This document shows, one piece after another, positions 6,421 through 6,946 of a DNA stretch of 6,946 nucleotides (the first letter of the stretch is position 1; the number at the start of each line of letters is the position of its first letter). The position numbers and the translations under genes are program-made. Source of the stretch: SZUA-37 sp964472525 (lineage in GTDB: Bacteria; Pseudomonadota; Gammaproteobacteria; UBA6429; Thiohalophilaceae). The notes beneath the pieces are model-generated. The model had not been told where the DNA came from and searched no databases. It was given only the letters and a program-made list of their open reading frames with translations. The stretch covers positions 1 through 6,946 of the forward strand of contig CAYYLL010000074.1 in assembly GCA_964472525.1 (NCBI GenBank). Reading direction: 5' to 3'.

Positions 6421-6445
6421 GCCATTAACTCAAAGGCAATTAATA

Positions 6446-6838
6446 ATGCGACTTCTTCACACCATGCTCCGCGTTGGCAACTTAGACAAATCCATTCAGT
6501 TTTATACAGATATACTCGGCATGAAATTACTCCGTCAAAAAGATTACCCCGATGGAAAGTTCACCCTTGCCTTTGTTGGCTACGGTGATGAAAAAAACAA
6601 CAGTGTTATCGAGCTTACCCATAACTGGGAAACCAATAGCTATGATAAGGGAAATGGATTTGGCCATATAGCAATTGAAGTGGACGATGTGTACGCCGCC
6701 TGTGACAAAATCAAACAACAAGGCGGCAATATTACCCGTGAAGCCGGGCCAATGAATGCGGGCACAACCATTATTGCCTTTGTGAAAGATCCCGATGGTT
6801 ATGAAATTGAGTTGTTAAATAACCTGAACTCGGAATAA
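6446..6838 (+). CDS. gloA: Lactoylglutathione lyase (glyoxalase I)
   Basis: This 130-residue protein begins MRLLHTMLRVG and runs colinear with E. coli GloA. It converts the hemithioacetal of methylglyoxal and glutathione to S-lactoylglutathione, the first step of cytosolic methylglyoxal detoxification; a glyoxalase II elsewhere would finish it. The four metal ligands of the nickel-type enzyme are all present: H5, E56 (VIELTHNW), H74 (GFGHIAIEV) and E122 (DGYEIELL). Other conserved stretches are FYTDILGMKLLR, LAFVGYG and REAGP. The length and absence of the extra loops of zinc-type eukaryotic enzymes fit the short bacterial class, which acts as a homodimer. AAGG lies about nine bases before the ATG. 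The upstream membrane-protein gene ends 25 bases earlier, so expression is probably from its promoter, although no functional link between the two is evident. No terminator precedes the repeat that starts at 6882. Confidence 0.96.
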   Translation: MRLLHTMLRVGNLDKSIQFYTDILGMKLLRQKDYPDGKFTLAFVGYGDEKNNSVIELTHNWETNSYDKGNGFGHIAIEVDDVYAACDKIKQQGGNITREAGPMNAGTTIIAFVKDPDGYEIELLNNLNSE

Positions 6839-6881
6839 GGAAATCTACATTGGTAAACTGTCAATCCCATCTTTATTACTT

Positions 6882-6946
6882 ATGTAGCCTAGATGTAGCG
6901 CAGCGAAATCCGGGAGTATTAATGCATTATTTCCCGGATTACATTT
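6882..6946. repeat. Partial dispersed inverted-repeat element at window edge
   Basis: The heptamer ATGTAGC occurs at 6882-6888 and 6893-6899, followed by GCAGCGAAATCCGGG. A nine-base stem (aatccggga 6907-6915 with tcccggatt 6932-6940) encloses a 16-base loop that contains the palindrome AATGCATT (6921-6928). This matches the general form of 'GTAGCCCGGAT...GCGCAGCG...ATCCGGG' palindromic elements widespread in gammaproteobacterial intergenic regions. The window ends inside the right arm. It may act as a transcript 3' stabiliser or weak terminator after gloA, but lacks a T-run. Confidence 0.6.

Noticed and set aside
6198..6425. A 75-codon antisense frame inside the membrane-protein gene
   Set aside because: It lies opposite the conserved PGGIGTTEA region and has low-complexity Ala/Val composition typical of an antisense shadow.

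Overview
The window looks like ordinary chromosome from an AT-rich gammaproteobacterium. The clearest marker is a glyoxalase I that is nearly colinear with Escherichia coli GloA and keeps all its nickel ligands. A PilZ protein, a FliB-like methylase and an interspersed repeat of a kind common in this class agree with that. I cannot name the genus. No rRNA, tRNA, CRISPR array or transposase is visible.

Layout. Positions 1-138 hold a GC-rich hairpin and no gene. A leftward two-gene unit (2787 to 139) encodes an exported M14 carboxypeptidase resembling the helical-shape enzymes Csd4/Pgp1, then a cysteine-rich FliB-like lysine N-methylase 21 bases downstream. A divergent intergenic region of about 140 bases carries a TTGACA-type promoter with an AT-rich dyad. 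It drives a rightward 499-residue protein (2927-4426) with an unusual architecture: an N-terminal helix-turn-helix, a helical linker, a plant-type [2Fe-2S] ferredoxin domain, and a ferredoxin-reductase-like module whose flavin and NAD motifs are eroded. Two leftward single genes follow: a small conserved protein of unknown function (4448-4756) and a PilZ c-di-GMP receptor (4845-5324). Three tandem 15-bp repeats lie just upstream of the PilZ gene. The right end is a rightward pair, a membrane protein of the MprF-flippase-like family (5437-6420) and gloA (6446-6838). The window ends inside an inverted repeat.

How the genes relate. No single pathway covers the window. The leftward pair may link an envelope shape enzyme with a post-translational methylase, and the PilZ protein and flippase-like protein also concern the cell surface or second-messenger signalling. 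The most unusual item is the HTH/[2Fe-2S]/degenerate-reductase fusion, which reads best as a one-component redox-sensing regulator and less well as an ordinary electron-transfer enzyme. That role is inference from domain architecture.
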